DNA of 64,000 bases from Desulfosporosinus nitroreducens (GCF_023897015.1 NZ_JAMHFY010000017.1:53373-117372), one strand, 5' to 3'; shown: positions 46,923 to 56,143, numbered from the stretch's first letter. A program made the numbers and translations. The notes: generated by a model from the sequence alone, not told the origin.

Positions 46923-48915
46923 TAAGGCCTTGATCTTAAGCAATTTGAAACGTTATTGGTGGGTAAGCGCTCTCTATACTCTGGCTCTTATGGCCTATAT
47001 TCCCTTCAGTCACCTTATGAAAGCCATGGGAATGGAGGTCCAGAACATTACCTGGATCCAAGACACTATCGACAGAATGCTGAGTTTTTCACAGGATGAC
47101 GTTCAAGCTATTCTAATCTGTACTGTACCGGTTCTTATGGCAGTATTGATATTCCGGTACTTACAGGTAGATAAGTCAGCCGTTATGATGCACAGCCTGC
47201 CTATTAAAAGGAGCTCACATTATGCCAGCCATTGCTTGGCTGGGTTTGTTCTTTTAATAATTCCCGCCCTCTTAAATTCTCTGATTATGATATTATTAGA
47301 CTATTTTACGGTCCTGGGAAGCTTTTATACTCTGCCTAAGATTTTCACCTGGCTTGGACTTAATATCTTTTTCTGTCTGTTCTTTTATAGTATTGCCGTA
47401 TTGGTCGGGATGTTTACCGGATCTTCCGTAGCCCAAATCGTATTTACTTATATCATCCAAATACTGCCTATAGGAATTTATGTTTTGCTTAAATTCAGCC
47501 TTGAGCAATTGTTGTTTGGCTTCGGTGAAGCCCCTTACTCACTGTTTATCGAGGATAATTATCCCTTATTTTTGTTATTCAATAGTGCCTTCCTGAGAAA
47601 CCCGCATATGGTGGGCTGGTTACTTGCTTACATCCTGACAGCCGCCGCCTTTTTAATCCTGGGCTGGTTTGTCTATAAACATAGGAGGCTGGAAACGGCC
47701 GGCGACATTATTGCCTTTCCGGCCTTATATCCGGCATTTAAATACGGGATGACCTTCTGTTTAATGCTGGTTGGAGGAACCTATTTTTGCGGTGCTTCCA
47801 GACAATCCCTTCCCATGCTGATCCTGGGTTATGTTATTGCTTCGGCTCTGGGCTACTTTGTTGCGGAAGTTTTGATCCATAAGTCCTTCAGGGTTTTGCA
47901 CCTCTATAAAGGTTATCTCTATTACGCCCTTGTCATTGTCATACTTTTAGGAGGCCTGTCCCTGGATGTTTCGGGCTTTGTTAAACAAGTTCCCAGCCCT
48001 GAGGAAGTAGAAAAGGTTTATTTCGGCTATAACTATAACGATTGGTTTTATTTTGAAAAAGAAAAGAATCCCGAATTTCTGGAGTCCAGATACCAGGATA
48101 GTGGGTACTTCGAAGATAACCCGCCTATCCTGCTGGAAAGTCAGGAGAATATTGCAGGAGTGATTGAGCTTCAGAAGCATTTGATCAAGGAAAGAAAGAG
48201 GGAGGCTGGTTCATCCCGTTATATCATTTACACCCTGAAAAATGGAGATTATATCCTTCGCCAATACAATATTAATGAAGCTGATCAGAGTGATGCCGCT
48301 TTCCTCAAGCCCATTTATGAATCCTTGGAGTACAAAAAATTAAAATTTCCGGCAATGCGTCTGGTGCCGGAGGACATAAAATTGATGTCTGTCGAAGATG
48401 ACCGCAGCGGCAAACGGCCGGTGAATCTCACAGGAACTAAGGACATCCGGGAATTAACGGAACTTTTGAAAAACGAAACAATTAAGATGTCCTATGAGGA
48501 TATGACCTCAAGCAGAGATTCTTATATGCGGGTATCCGTATTGGAAAACAATAAGCGTAATGAACAAAACATCCTGGTTCAAAGCAGTTTTACCTCACTG
48601 CTTAATTGGCTTAAGGATAAGGGCTACTATGATCAATTTGCCCTGCATTTGGAGGACATCGAATCCGTTGAACTGGAAAAAGCTGAGGACAGAGCATACT
48701 TCGACAATGCAGCAACTCCCAGCCCGGTAACCATCAATGAGCGGGAAGTGATTGAGGAATTATTAAATATAGATCCCAGTACAAACTACATCAGCAATGA
48801 TGTCATCGCACGCTTTAACGTCCGGAATCATGTCTGGTCAAAACGGGTCAGTCTTGAGGCAGGGGTTTCGGCAAAATTAAAGGGATATTTCGCAGAGTTG
48901 GAGGAAGACAATTAA
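46897..48915 (+). CDS. ABC transporter membrane subunit with large soluble domain
   Basis: The 672-residue protein starts at ATG 46897 behind AGGGGGGATGGG. Six to seven N-terminal helices within residues 1-300, two more about 310-360, then a soluble region of about 310 residues (SPEEVEKVYFGYNYNDWFYF; VPEDIKLMSVEDDRSGKRPV NLTGTKDIRELTELL). It presumably works with the upstream ATPase. Its 3' end plus terminator is duplicated at 45450. Confidence 0.85.
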   Translation: MTFKTSLFNKALILSNLKRYWWVSALYTLALMAYIPFSHLMKAMGMEVQNITWIQDTIDRMLSFSQDDVQAILICTVPVLMAVLIFRYLQVDKSAVMMHSLPIKRSSHYASHCLAGFVLLIIPALLNSLIMILLDYFTVLGSFYTLPKIFTWLGLNIFFCLFFYSIAVLVGMFTGSSVAQIVFTYIIQILPIGIYVLLKFSLEQLLFGFGEAPYSLFIEDNYPLFLLFNSAFLRNPHMVGWLLAYILTAAAFLILGWFVYKHRRLETAGDIIAFPALYPAFKYGMTFCLMLVGGTYFCGASRQSLPMLILGYVIASALGYFVAEVLIHKSFRVLHLYKGYLYYALVIVILLGGLSLDVSGFVKQVPSPEEVEKVYFGYNYNDWFYFEKEKNPEFLESRYQDSGYFEDNPPILLESQENIAGVIELQKHLIKERKREAGSSRYIIYTLKNGDYILRQYNINEADQSDAAFLKPIYESLEYKKLKFPAMRLVPEDIKLMSVEDDRSGKRPVNLTGTKDIRELTELLKNETIKMSYEDMTSSRDSYMRVSVLENNKRNEQNILVQSSFTSLLNWLKDKGYYDQFALHLEDIESVELEKAEDRAYFDNAATPSPVTINEREVIEELLNIDPSTNYISNDVIARFNVRNHVWSKRVSLEAGVSAKLKGYFAELEEDN

Positions 48916-48929
48916 TCAGCGCTGCGACC

Positions 48930-48987
48930 GCCACGCCGGTTGGACTTTGAAAGGCGCCTTTCAAAGTCCAACCGGCGTGGCATTATT
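48930..48987 (+). terminator. 52 bp perfect palindrome acting as terminator
   Basis: Arms 48930-48955 and 48956-48981 complement at all 26 positions with no loop (centre AAAGGCGCCTTT), followed by attattt. Member of hairpin family 1. Confidence 0.85.
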
Positions 48988-49081
48988 TATTGGGGTTGGG
49001 AGGAATGAGCTAATGATGTAGGCCAAACGACATTTCAGACTTCAAAATGGATATATATTCCTCTTTCGGCTTCTCAGCAGT

Positions 49082-49213
49082 GTTCAGATCTCGCCCGATA
49101 ATACAGAGCATATCCCCTTTAGCCGCTCAATGCCTTCCAGAGATGATGTTTATAAGGTTACAGTCAAATGGAATAACAAGCAGGAGACTTTTGAGTTAAA
49201 AGCTTCTGAATAA
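49082..49213 (+). pseudogene. Short coding remnant
   Basis: One frame reads VQISPDNTEHIPFSRSMPSR, DDVYKVTVKWNNKQETFELK ASE and stops at 49211. It looks like the end of an exported beta-rich protein, but no start exists. Family not recognised. Apart from this, 48988-49955 holds the hairpin at 49321 and a recombinase remnant only. Confidence 0.35.
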
Positions 49214-49279
49214 CAAATGCTCAGGTTGATTAAAGCATCACGTAATATCCACGCAATCACGCCAAATTTAGTTGAATAA

Positions 49280-49382
49280 CGATTTTTTCCGGAATCACCA
49301 ACAGCTTAAATGAGGTAGTTAAAATTCGGCGGATTTGAGGTCTCACTAATCTAGATTAGTCACCTCAAATCCGCCGAATTTT
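49280..49382. repeat. Long hairpin with TCTAGA core (family 2, copy 2)
   Basis: Arms 49321-49341 and 49362-49382 pair at all 21 positions; the inner part includes the 16 bp palindrome ACTAATCTAGATTAGT (49345-49360). Core and left flank match 39551-39654, while the arm bases differ in compensating fashion. Confidence 0.8.
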
Positions 49383-49606
49383 TAAATTGGAGGCTGTAAG
49401 TTTAAATTGCCTACGTCTACCTCGGATGAGTATTATTCATGAACAGCCTTACCGTTTCTGAATTTCCTATTGGGGAATGAAGCGCCGGCTATCTCATTTT
49501 CCGGTATAGCATCTTCAATTTCCTTAATAGTATCTTCCTTTTCGTTGAAAGCTAGACATTCCAAGCTGAGGGACTGAGTTCTAAGTTTCCATATAAATCC
49601 TTAAGC

Positions 49607-49807
49607 TCAGGTTCGTTCTTGACTTGAGGTAAGCAGGCTTAATCGTTTATTAACCTGATCTAGTAGACAGGGGATGTTTATAATGGGCTGAACATATCGA
49701 TTATGACTAAAACGATCGAGCTTATGAACTGTAACAAATTTGAACTTTCTAAGGCTTGAATCCTCAATCATTCTTAGGAAATTAAAAAAGTAGGGTGTTA
49801 TCGACAA
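49607..49807 (-). pseudogene. Remnant of a serine recombinase/resolvase gene
   Basis: The minus-strand frame contains FLRMIEDSSLRKFKFVTVHK LDRFSHNRY, matching the catalytic-domain segment of large serine recombinases (usually VHKLDRFSRNRYD). Neither the N-terminal catalytic serine nor the later domains are present. It may mark the site of a lost mobile element. Confidence 0.55.
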
Positions 49808-49955
49808 ACGGTAAATGTATTAAGAATCAGTAAAAGGAATCGGAGATGTGTATACCCGGTATCATTCTTAGGTATTTGACAGATAGTCGGTTCGTTACTT
49901 ATAATGGGGCTCTTGAATATCGAGTAATATGTGACGGGAGAAGGGAAATAATGAC

Positions 49956-50864
49956 ATGCTAAATGGTTATCTATTAATTATTTTCGCTGCTATAGGCTAT
50001 GGGGCTTTGCCCATATTCGTAAAATGGGGGTATAACCTGGGTTTAACCATGGATCTCATGTTATTCTCACGATTTTTCATAGCCAGTAGCTTAATGGTTT
50101 TTATCCGGTTGGTCAGTAGAAAAAAGGGCTTCAAGATATCGAAATCTTGTCTTTTTCTATTAACCCTCCAGGGATTACTGTTTTTTGGCTGCTCATATTC
50201 CTACTTTCTATCCATTAAGTATATGTCTGCCACCATTACTAATATATTGCTTTATACCTATCCTCTAATGGTTGTACTTATGTCCGCCTTGATTTTTAAA
50301 GAGAAAATATCCCTTGTTAAGGGAGTAACTTTGCTTATTGCCTTTTTCGGTTGCTTGCTGGTTGTAGATGTTGTAAATATGTCAGGGCAAAAAATCAGCA
50401 TGCCGGGCTTTTTTTATGGTGTTTTATCTGCCCTATTTTATGCCCTATACAATATCCTTGGACAGTATCTTTCCGAAAAGTCGGATCCATTTACCGTATC
50501 CGCTTCTACTAGCATCATTTGTTTGTTCGCTACTATTGCCATTTATCCCTCGACCAATGTCTTTTTGGGTCACACCCAGTTGACCCTGTGGATCGTGGGC
50601 CTTGGAACTGCCATATTATGTACGGTTATCCCTCTTTTTTGTTATCAAAAAGGGCTATCTCTTTTAGGAGCCAGCCGAGCTTCTATCTTAAGTACCATGG
50701 AACCTGCAATAACGATCGTATTGGCAGGTTTCATTCTAGGAGAAACGCTGACAAGCAGCCAACTGCTTGGAGGATTGCTTATTATATCCGGAGTTTTGCT
50801 ACTTAAATTAGATAAATTGGAACGACCCTATCCTTTCAAAAGTCATTTGAGCCATAAAGCGTAA
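49956..50864 (+). CDS. EamA/DMT-family transporter
   Basis: ATG 49956 follows GAGAAGGGA. The 302-residue protein has ten helices in two EamA repeats (SRFFIASSLMVFIRLVSRKK G; YMSATITNILLYTYPLMVVL; second repeat ASRASILSTMEPAITIVLAG FILGETL). The family exports amino acids or metabolites. Single gene with its own upstream region. Confidence 0.88.
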   Translation: MLNGYLLIIFAAIGYGALPIFVKWGYNLGLTMDLMLFSRFFIASSLMVFIRLVSRKKGFKISKSCLFLLTLQGLLFFGCSYSYFLSIKYMSATITNILLYTYPLMVVLMSALIFKEKISLVKGVTLLIAFFGCLLVVDVVNMSGQKISMPGFFYGVLSALFYALYNILGQYLSEKSDPFTVSASTSIICLFATIAIYPSTNVFLGHTQLTLWIVGLGTAILCTVIPLFCYQKGLSLLGASRASILSTMEPAITIVLAGFILGETLTSSQLLGGLLIISGVLLLKLDKLERPYPFKSHLSHKA

Positions 50865-50875
50865 ATTTTTCTGCC

Positions 50876-50965
50876 GTGCGCCACGCATGGCGATTAACTA
50901 GACGGTGAAAGTCCGTTATGGGGGTATGTTACGACTGTAGTTTCAAAAGCGAATGGTTCGCCTCT
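50876..50965 (+). mobile_element. Possible 5' fragment of a group II intron
   Basis: GTGCGCCACGCATGGCGATT, then AACTAGACGGTGAAAGTCCG and TTATGGGG. The GUGCG start and the TGAAAGTCC block are typical of bacterial group II intron domain I. No intron-encoded protein or 3' domains V/VI follow, so this is at most a remnant. The rest of 50966-51302 contains a terminator-like hairpin and repeat sequence. Confidence 0.5.
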
Positions 50966-51010
50966 ACAAAATAAGTACTCAATAATTGATACAATCAATG
51001 AACATATCAG

Positions 51011-51038
51011 AGCATCGTTTAGGACGGTGCTTTTTCTT
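51011..51038 (+). terminator. Intrinsic terminator
   Basis: AGCATCGT / ACGGTGCT stem (one G-U), five-base loop, then ttttcttcttt. Confidence 0.6.
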
Positions 51039-51302
51039 CTTTCGAACCCTTTTCTTTATAAGATGCACCCCTCTTAGGGACAATTTCTACCCTTCGTTAA
51101 AAAGTATAGGAATCGTTAAAATATACCCCATAGAATGGACAGCAGACTGGTAAAAGAAGGATTTAGGTAGCTTTATGGAGAAAAAGGTAGGAGTTTCACT
51201 ATTTGCACCGGGGCATAGTGGAAACTTTTACTTATATTTCTAGATGGCATTCATGCAAGGCAAGTGGCTATTGTCAATCGAAATGACAAAGGGAGTGATT
51301 AT

Positions 51303-51779
51303 TTGAGTAGATTTACTTTTATTGCGTCTGATTATGAATTACCGGAAATTGATTTGTCCGGTATTATTAAGGGGACAGTTAAGGAATTAAGGGAAATGAA
51401 TCTTAATCCTCGACCGAAATTGTCCTTTAATCTTGATAAACTTCGCGATGATGTTAAAGCAATCTTTATTCCTGATGGTGTTGATACTGGTGGATTAAAA
51501 ATATCAAGATGTACCAATCCGCCATATGGAATAGAAGAATATATTAAGAAAAGATACATTTATTGGCTTGGTGGGAGCTTTGGTATTAACTGGACAAACC
51601 AACTTCAAGAGTATTTAAAAACTAACATCCAAGAGGGTAAGCCTATTGAGCTCTGGTCAATTTGGTTCGGGTGGAATGAATTTGAGGAAATGTTATATAA
51701 AAAAATAGAGCTATCCAAAATAAATAGCTGTAATTTTGAGTTATTAGATCAGAGGGATAGTTGCTTTATTATTGAGTGA
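51303..51779 (+). CDS. Unrecognised soluble protein (full-length copy)
   Basis: TTG 51303 follows AAAGGGAGTG. The 158-residue protein starts SRFTFIASDYELPEIDLSGI and continues with VKELREMNLNPRPKLSFNLD KL, IFIPDGVDTGGLKISRCTNP PYGI, IYWLGGSFGINWTNQLQEYL K and ELWSIWFGWNEFEEMLYKKI E. Nothing points to a membrane or secretion. The 5' third and upstream region are repeated at 44371-44681. I do not recognise the family. Confidence 0.7.
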   Translation: MSRFTFIASDYELPEIDLSGIIKGTVKELREMNLNPRPKLSFNLDKLRDDVKAIFIPDGVDTGGLKISRCTNPPYGIEEYIKKRYIYWLGGSFGINWTNQLQEYLKTNIQEGKPIELWSIWFGWNEFEEMLYKKIELSKINSCNFELLDQRDSCFIIE

Positions 51780-51868
51780 TTTTCATTCAATACATAATTT
51801 AGCATAGGAAAGCATTATTTGAAGCCATATTTCGTAGGTATCACTAGGTCATGTTAGGAGGGTTTTTG

Positions 51869-52420
51869 GTGGATTACAAGCCAGAAGTCAGCAATAGATT
51901 CGCTTATTGCGCAATGTTAATTATATTATTTCCATTATTTTTATTATTTGAACCAAAGTACCAGCATTCCATTCTAATCTTGCCAGTTATAGTCACTGGT
52001 AATGAGTATGCTTACGCATTTCCGAGACTAGCTATGAAATTATACGAAAAAATACTTTTCAAATCATTACTAGAAAGATTTCACGTAGCAATCCAGATAT
52101 TAATACTAATCAGCATTGGTTTGACTGAAGTGTATACTTTAAAAACAACTAAACTAATGCCATTTTTTTTATTCGCACTTGTTTATCTATTGTGGTGTTC
52201 TTTTCTCCAGAAACAATCTCTAATAGTGGGAAGTAAAAGTATAGCAATTGGACAAAGATTTTTCTCCTACGACTCAATATCTTCATTAAGTTTTAATAAG
52301 GAAGGACTTGTTATAGAAGTTAAAGACAAATCATTTACAGTCTATAATTGGGCACTTGGTAAAAGGCGAGACAATTTAGAAATAATAGTAAAGGAAATGA
52401 GTGAAGCAGTTAAGGCATAA
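51869..52420 (+). CDS. Small membrane protein, unknown function
   Basis: GTG 51869 is chosen because AGGAGGG (51856-51862) sits six bases upstream. The 183-residue protein has two hydrophobic segments near the N-terminus, two in the middle (LLISIGLTEVYTLKT; LMPFFLFALVYLLWCSFL) and a soluble C-terminus (RFFSYDSISSLSFNKEGLVI EVKDKSFTVYNWAL) resembling DUF5673-like PH folds. Position next to the toxin locus may be chance. Confidence 0.6.
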   Translation: MDYKPEVSNRFAYCAMLIILFPLFLLFEPKYQHSILILPVIVTGNEYAYAFPRLAMKLYEKILFKSLLERFHVAIQILILISIGLTEVYTLKTTKLMPFFLFALVYLLWCSFLQKQSLIVGSKSIAIGQRFFSYDSISSLSFNKEGLVIEVKDKSFTVYNWALGKRRDNLEIIVKEMSEAVKA

Positions 52421-52586
52421 TGAGTAAGATATTGCTTTTTAATACGTAGTCGGCACGGTCTAGAGATAGAAGCTCCTTTTAGACATAATAAAAAGCACCC
52501 AAAATTGAGTGCTTGTATGCTATAATTTATTTGTAACAGAAAAGGCTTGCAGGGCGGTCGGCATTCCTCCGAAGGGAGGTGATGCC

Positions 52587-52670
52587 ATGGAAGTATACCA
52601 GACTTTGATGCTGATGATTTCATTTGCAACATTGGTAGTGTTAATACTTTCATTCCATAAACGGAAATAG
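52587..52670 (+). CDS. Small holin-like toxin, second locus
   Basis: ATG 52587 follows AAGGGAGGTGATG. 27 residues: MEVYQTLMLMISFATLVVLI with a basic tail HKRK. It matches the Hol-Tox layout and the gene at 2444. An antisense antitoxin RNA is plausible: TATAAT is present on the minus strand at 52774-52779. Confidence 0.7.
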   Translation: MEVYQTLMLMISFATLVVLILSFHKRK

Positions 52671-52743
52671 ACCGCCTCTGCCCAAGGATTCGGTCTATTC
52701 CGCACTCTTTGACGCCGTCCGCTCTTTAAGTGGCTGTTACATT

Positions 52744-52779
52744 GGAGTCATGCGCTAACATGACTCCTCTTTGATTATA
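52744..52779. promoter_or_regulatory. Terminator hairpin and antisense -10 box of the toxin locus
   Basis: GGAGTCATG (52744-52752) pairs with CATGACTCC (52759-52767) followed by tctttg, a terminator for the toxin mRNA. On the minus strand TATAAT (52774-52779) within TATACTATAATC could start an antisense RNA; its -35 is unclear. 52780-53050 holds no gene. Confidence 0.45.
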
Positions 52780-53050
52780 GTATACCACAGTTGATTTAAA
52801 ATATCACTCTTGGATAGTGTTAGACATATATTTATGAATTTAAAGCTAGATCATTGGCATAAGATATTTTATAGGTTTTTTCATAGTGCCTGCTACTTTA
52901 TCCTCCACGCTTTTGGGATTAGAATATAACAGTTATTTATAAAACTGTTTTTAAGTATTGTGATATTAACTAACTGTTCTTACAAAAATTTGACCAAATG
53001 CAAATCAGGCGCGGAGACCATAGAAAGTCCGGAGCCAATTCCTGATGCGA

Positions 53051-53102
53051 AATGAGCGGCCTGTTCAATCGTACACGTCTACGATTGGACAGGCCGCTCA
53101 TT
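53051..53102. terminator. 23 bp hairpin after lysR
   Basis: Arms 53051-53073 and 53080-53102 (one G-U) begin AATGAGCGGCCTG and enclose CACGTC. It lies at the 3' side of the minus-strand lysR gene; U-tracts are weak on both sides. Confidence 0.6.
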
Positions 53103-53106
53103 CCAT

Positions 53107-53994
53107 TCAACAGGTGACTTGAGAATTCCTTCCATACTGCTCGACAATGAAATCCATAAAGTACCGGCTGGCAATGGGCAATACCTTCTTGTTTTTAAAG
53201 GCCAGGGAGATGGTGCGGACAATGGGCGGGGACAGCTCCAAGGTTGCGATATGATAAGGGGATCTGCTGATAATTAATTTCGGCAGAATAGAAATTCCCA
53301 AGCCTCTTTCAATCATGGACATAATCGTATAGTCGTCATGAACACGGTATTGGATGTTGGGGTGGAGATTTTCCCGTTTGAAAAACTCCAAGGGCACGCT
53401 TAATTGACCTTCATCCAAGAGGATAAAGGCTTCATTGACCAGGTCCTGAAGTAAAGTTTTCTTTTTGCGCGTTAAGGGGTGGTTTTTGGGCACGACCACC
53501 ATCATTTCGTCTTGTTGGAGGGGGATTGTCTTGAGTTCGGATACAGCTTGAGCGTCGGGATTGACAAAGCCGAAATCCACGCTTCCTTCTTTAATCAACT
53601 GGGCAATGCTGGTGTACTCTCCCTGGTGAAGCTCAAAGCATACCGAAGGGTACCTGGCTTTAAAATCCCTGATCAAATCAGGCAGCCAATTGCTTGAGAC
53701 ACTGGAAAAGGTGCCAATGCGAATAATCCCTTTTTGCAGTCCTTGCATTTCCCGGTGTTTTTCCTCAAGCTCCCGGTGGGAATTATGGACCGCTTTAATG
53801 TAGGGCAAGAATTCCTCCGCATCAGGCGTCAGGGCGATCCCTTTGCGCGAACGCAAAAAGAGTATAGTGGAGAGTTCCCCCTCCAGGGCGCGGACCATCT
53901 GGCTGATAGCGGATTGGGTGTAACCGAGTTCTTCAGCGGCTTTGGTAAAACTTCCTGTTTCAATGATTTTTATAAAAGCTTTATAGCGGTTCAT
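53107..53994 (-). CDS. LysR-family regulator
   Basis: The 295-residue protein has the LysR helix-turn-helix (FIKIIETGSFTKAAEELGYT QSAISQMVRALE) and a periplasmic-binding-like effector domain (GIIRIGTFSSVSSNWLPDLI RDF; VDFGFVNPDAQAV). It is divergent from azlCD, 118 bp away, the usual position for a LysR activator of its neighbour operon. Azl systems export branched-chain amino acids, so the effector may be one of these. Confidence 0.92.
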   Translation of the reverse strand: MNRYKAFIKIIETGSFTKAAEELGYTQSAISQMVRALEGELSTILFLRSRKGIALTPDAEEFLPYIKAVHNSHRELEEKHREMQGLQKGIIRIGTFSSVSSNWLPDLIRDFKARYPSVCFELHQGEYTSIAQLIKEGSVDFGFVNPDAQAVSELKTIPLQQDEMMVVVPKNHPLTRKKKTLLQDLVNEAFILLDEGQLSVPLEFFKRENLHPNIQYRVHDDYTIMSMIERGLGISILPKLIISRSPYHIATLELSPPIVRTISLAFKNKKVLPIASRYFMDFIVEQYGRNSQVTC

Positions 53995-54112
53995 TGTTTA
54001 CCTCAAATACATTAGAAAATCTTATATATACATTATGGAAATTCGTTTTACTTATGTCAAGAGGGGAGAGTATGATGAAACAAATATGTTGATAGATTAG
54101 AGGTAAGTTTCA

Positions 54113-54829
54113 ATGAGCAATAAGATTATTCCCTGGAAAAACGGGATCAAAGACGGTATCCCCATCGCTCTCGGCTACTTCGCGGTTTCTTTTACTTTTG
54201 GCATTGTGGCGAATAAAGCCGGGATGACGCCCTTTCAGGCCGTCTTCATGTCCGCAGCCAACCTGACATCAGCCGGACAATTCGGAGCACTGGCTTTAAT
54301 CGGGACTTCCGCGACTTATCTGGAAATGGCCCTGACCCAACTGGTTATTAATTTAAGATATTGTCTGATGTCCTGTTCATTATCGCAAAAATTCGAGGCA
54401 GGAGCAGGCTGGCCTCATCGCTTTCTGGTGGCCTTCGGCGTTACGGATGAAATATTCGGGGTATCTGTTTGCAAAGAAGGTAAACTGAACCCTTTCTACA
54501 ATTACGGTTTGATGAGCGTCAGTATACCCGGCTGGATGCTGGGTACATTTTGCGGTGTTGTTTCAGGGGAGATTTTGCCCGCAAGGATCATCAGCGCCTT
54601 AAGTGTTGCCCTGTACGGGATGTTTATCGCGGTGATTGTCCCGCCGGCCAAGGGAAACAAGTTGTTGACGGGAATCATTTCGTCCTCTATGCTGCTGAGT
54701 TTGTTATTTGCCCAAATACCCATCCTCAGTCAAATCTCGCAAGGATTCAAAATTATTATTTTAACGGTAGTGATAGCAGGAATTGCTGCTATCCTGTTTC
54801 CGGTGAAGGAGGCTGCCCATGAGAGGTAA
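54113..54829 (+). CDS. azlC: AzlC-type branched-chain amino acid exporter subunit
   Basis: ATG 54113 follows AGAGGT. The 238-residue protein has the AzlC motifs GIPIALGYFAVSFTFGIVA, FQAVFMSAANLTSAGQFGAL and LTQLVINLRYCLMSCSLSQ. It overlaps azlD by 11 bases. Together they form the two-subunit exporter. Confidence 0.92.
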   Translation: MSNKIIPWKNGIKDGIPIALGYFAVSFTFGIVANKAGMTPFQAVFMSAANLTSAGQFGALALIGTSATYLEMALTQLVINLRYCLMSCSLSQKFEAGAGWPHRFLVAFGVTDEIFGVSVCKEGKLNPFYNYGLMSVSIPGWMLGTFCGVVSGEILPARIISALSVALYGMFIAVIVPPAKGNKLLTGIISSSMLLSLLFAQIPILSQISQGFKIIILTVVIAGIAAILFPVKEAAHER

Positions 54830-55124
54830 TACCTATCTCTATATTCTGGTCATGGCAGGCGTTACATATATGATCAGACTCATTCCCTTGATTTTCATGC
54901 GTAAGGAAATCAGGAATGTTTATCTCAAATCCTTTCTATATTATGTTCCCTATGTCACCCTGGCGGTGATGACCTTTCCCGCGATCTTAAGCGCGACGGC
55001 AAGCCTATGGTCCGCCCTGGCAGGGTTCAGTGTGGCTTTAATCCTGGCCTATCGCGGCGGCAGTCTGTTCAAGGTTTCCATACTGGCCTGTCTATCAGTC
55101 TTTATTATTGAGTTGATGGTTTAA
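54819..55124 (+). CDS. azlD: AzlD-type exporter subunit
   Basis: The 101-residue protein has four helices and the AzlD pattern (GVTYMIRLIPLIFMRKEIRN; YVPYVTLAVMTFPAIL). Start ATG 54819 lies inside the azlC 3' end with GGAGG upstream. 55125-55425 after it holds a repeat fragment but no gene. Confidence 0.9.
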   Translation: MRGNTYLYILVMAGVTYMIRLIPLIFMRKEIRNVYLKSFLYYVPYVTLAVMTFPAILSATASLWSALAGFSVALILAYRGGSLFKVSILACLSVFIIELMV

Positions 55125-55207
55125 AGCTGTCTATTGCTTCCGGTAAGCTCTCATTAATATCTTCGTGGAAACTTCATGTTCTAAGAAAAATCGTGCAAAA
55201 ACCGCGC

Positions 55208-55254
55208 TATCCTGGTGGGGACGAACGAATTAGATGTTGCTTCGCAGTCGCTGG
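55208..55254 (+). repeat. Fragment alike to 56241-56288
   Basis: About 47 bp are roughly 80% identical to 56241-56288 (shared GAATTAGATGTT and CTTCGCAGT), in the same orientation. At 56241 the sequence is within a short reading frame. Here it is outside any gene. Confidence 0.6.
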
Positions 55255-55425
55255 ATAAAGTGAAATGTATCAGAAAAGAGCTAAATAGTTTGGGAAGAAA
55301 TTTTTAACAAACGTAGCAGCTACTCTAACGTTTCCAAAAGGTTACAAAATTAGCTTCTAATCTGTTATCCATATGTCGGATATGTTAAACTATTTAAAAG
55401 GTATATATTAACAGGGAGCGATTTT

Positions 55426-55587
55426 ATGCCAATTCCGGAATCAAAGGATAAATATACTTATGCTGATTACCTAACCTGGCCGGAAGGTGAACGTTGGGAA
55501 ATCATCGATGGTGTACCTTATATGCAAGCAGCCTCTTCCTGGCAATACCAAGCTATATCCGGCAATACTTTCGGCCAATTCTATTGA
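55426..55587 (+). pseudogene. Truncated Uma2-family gene
   Basis: ATG 55426 (site CAGGGAG) encodes 53 residues, KYTYADYLTWPEGERWEIID GVPYMQAASSWQYQAISG, similar to the start of the gene at 44852, then unrelated sequence and TGA. The nuclease core is missing. Confidence 0.8.
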
Positions 55588-55686
55588 CGGGAAACCCGTA
55601 ACCATACCGTTCCCCAGGAAACTGAAAACTTCGATAATAAAATCAGATAGTACAAATAACACGAAAGAAAGAGAGGATGATATGTA

Positions 55687-56124
55687 TTGGAAAATAATCA
55701 TAGAGAGTTAATAACTAGTGCAAAAGACTTGCTTATTAATGCTTACAAATATTCAGAAGAACAAGTAATCGTTGATTATCCAGTTCTTCTGAAAGATGGA
55801 AGTACATTTAAAGCGGATTTAGTCTTAATCAAAGAGCGAACAACAGTTCCTTATGTGATAGTTTTCGTAACAAGTGATGCCATTCCCGTTGAACAAGTGA
55901 AGATGATTTTGTCGCAGTCCAGTCTCCAGTATGGGGTTGTTTATCGGATTAAAGGGGATGCTTATTCTGAGTTTTGGGGTATTGAGAAGAAAGCGAACGT
56001 TTTCACTGGAAAACTCGAATTTGAAAATATCCCTGATTACCCTAACCCACACAAATTTGCGAATGTCAATTTTATTGTTGATGCTATTCAGTCAATAATG
56101 TGTTTAATGACAAAGACCTTTTAA
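55687..56124 (+). CDS. HsdR-N-like nuclease-fold protein, unknown role
   Basis: TTG 55687 begins ENNHRELITSAKDLLINAYK with a GAGAGG site upstream. The 145-residue protein has the pattern VDYPVLLKDGSTFKADLVLI followed by VPYVIVFVTSDAIP and LQYGVVYRIKGDAYSEFWGI, reminiscent of type I restriction enzyme R N-terminal domains. The usual catalytic E-x-K after the Asp strand is not evident, so it may be inactive or another family. Confidence 0.5.
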   Translation: MENNHRELITSAKDLLINAYKYSEEQVIVDYPVLLKDGSTFKADLVLIKERTTVPYVIVFVTSDAIPVEQVKMILSQSSLQYGVVYRIKGDAYSEFWGIEKKANVFTGKLEFENIPDYPNPHKFANVNFIVDAIQSIMCLMTKTF

Positions 56125-56143
56125 TGAGCCCAAAGCACTTGGG

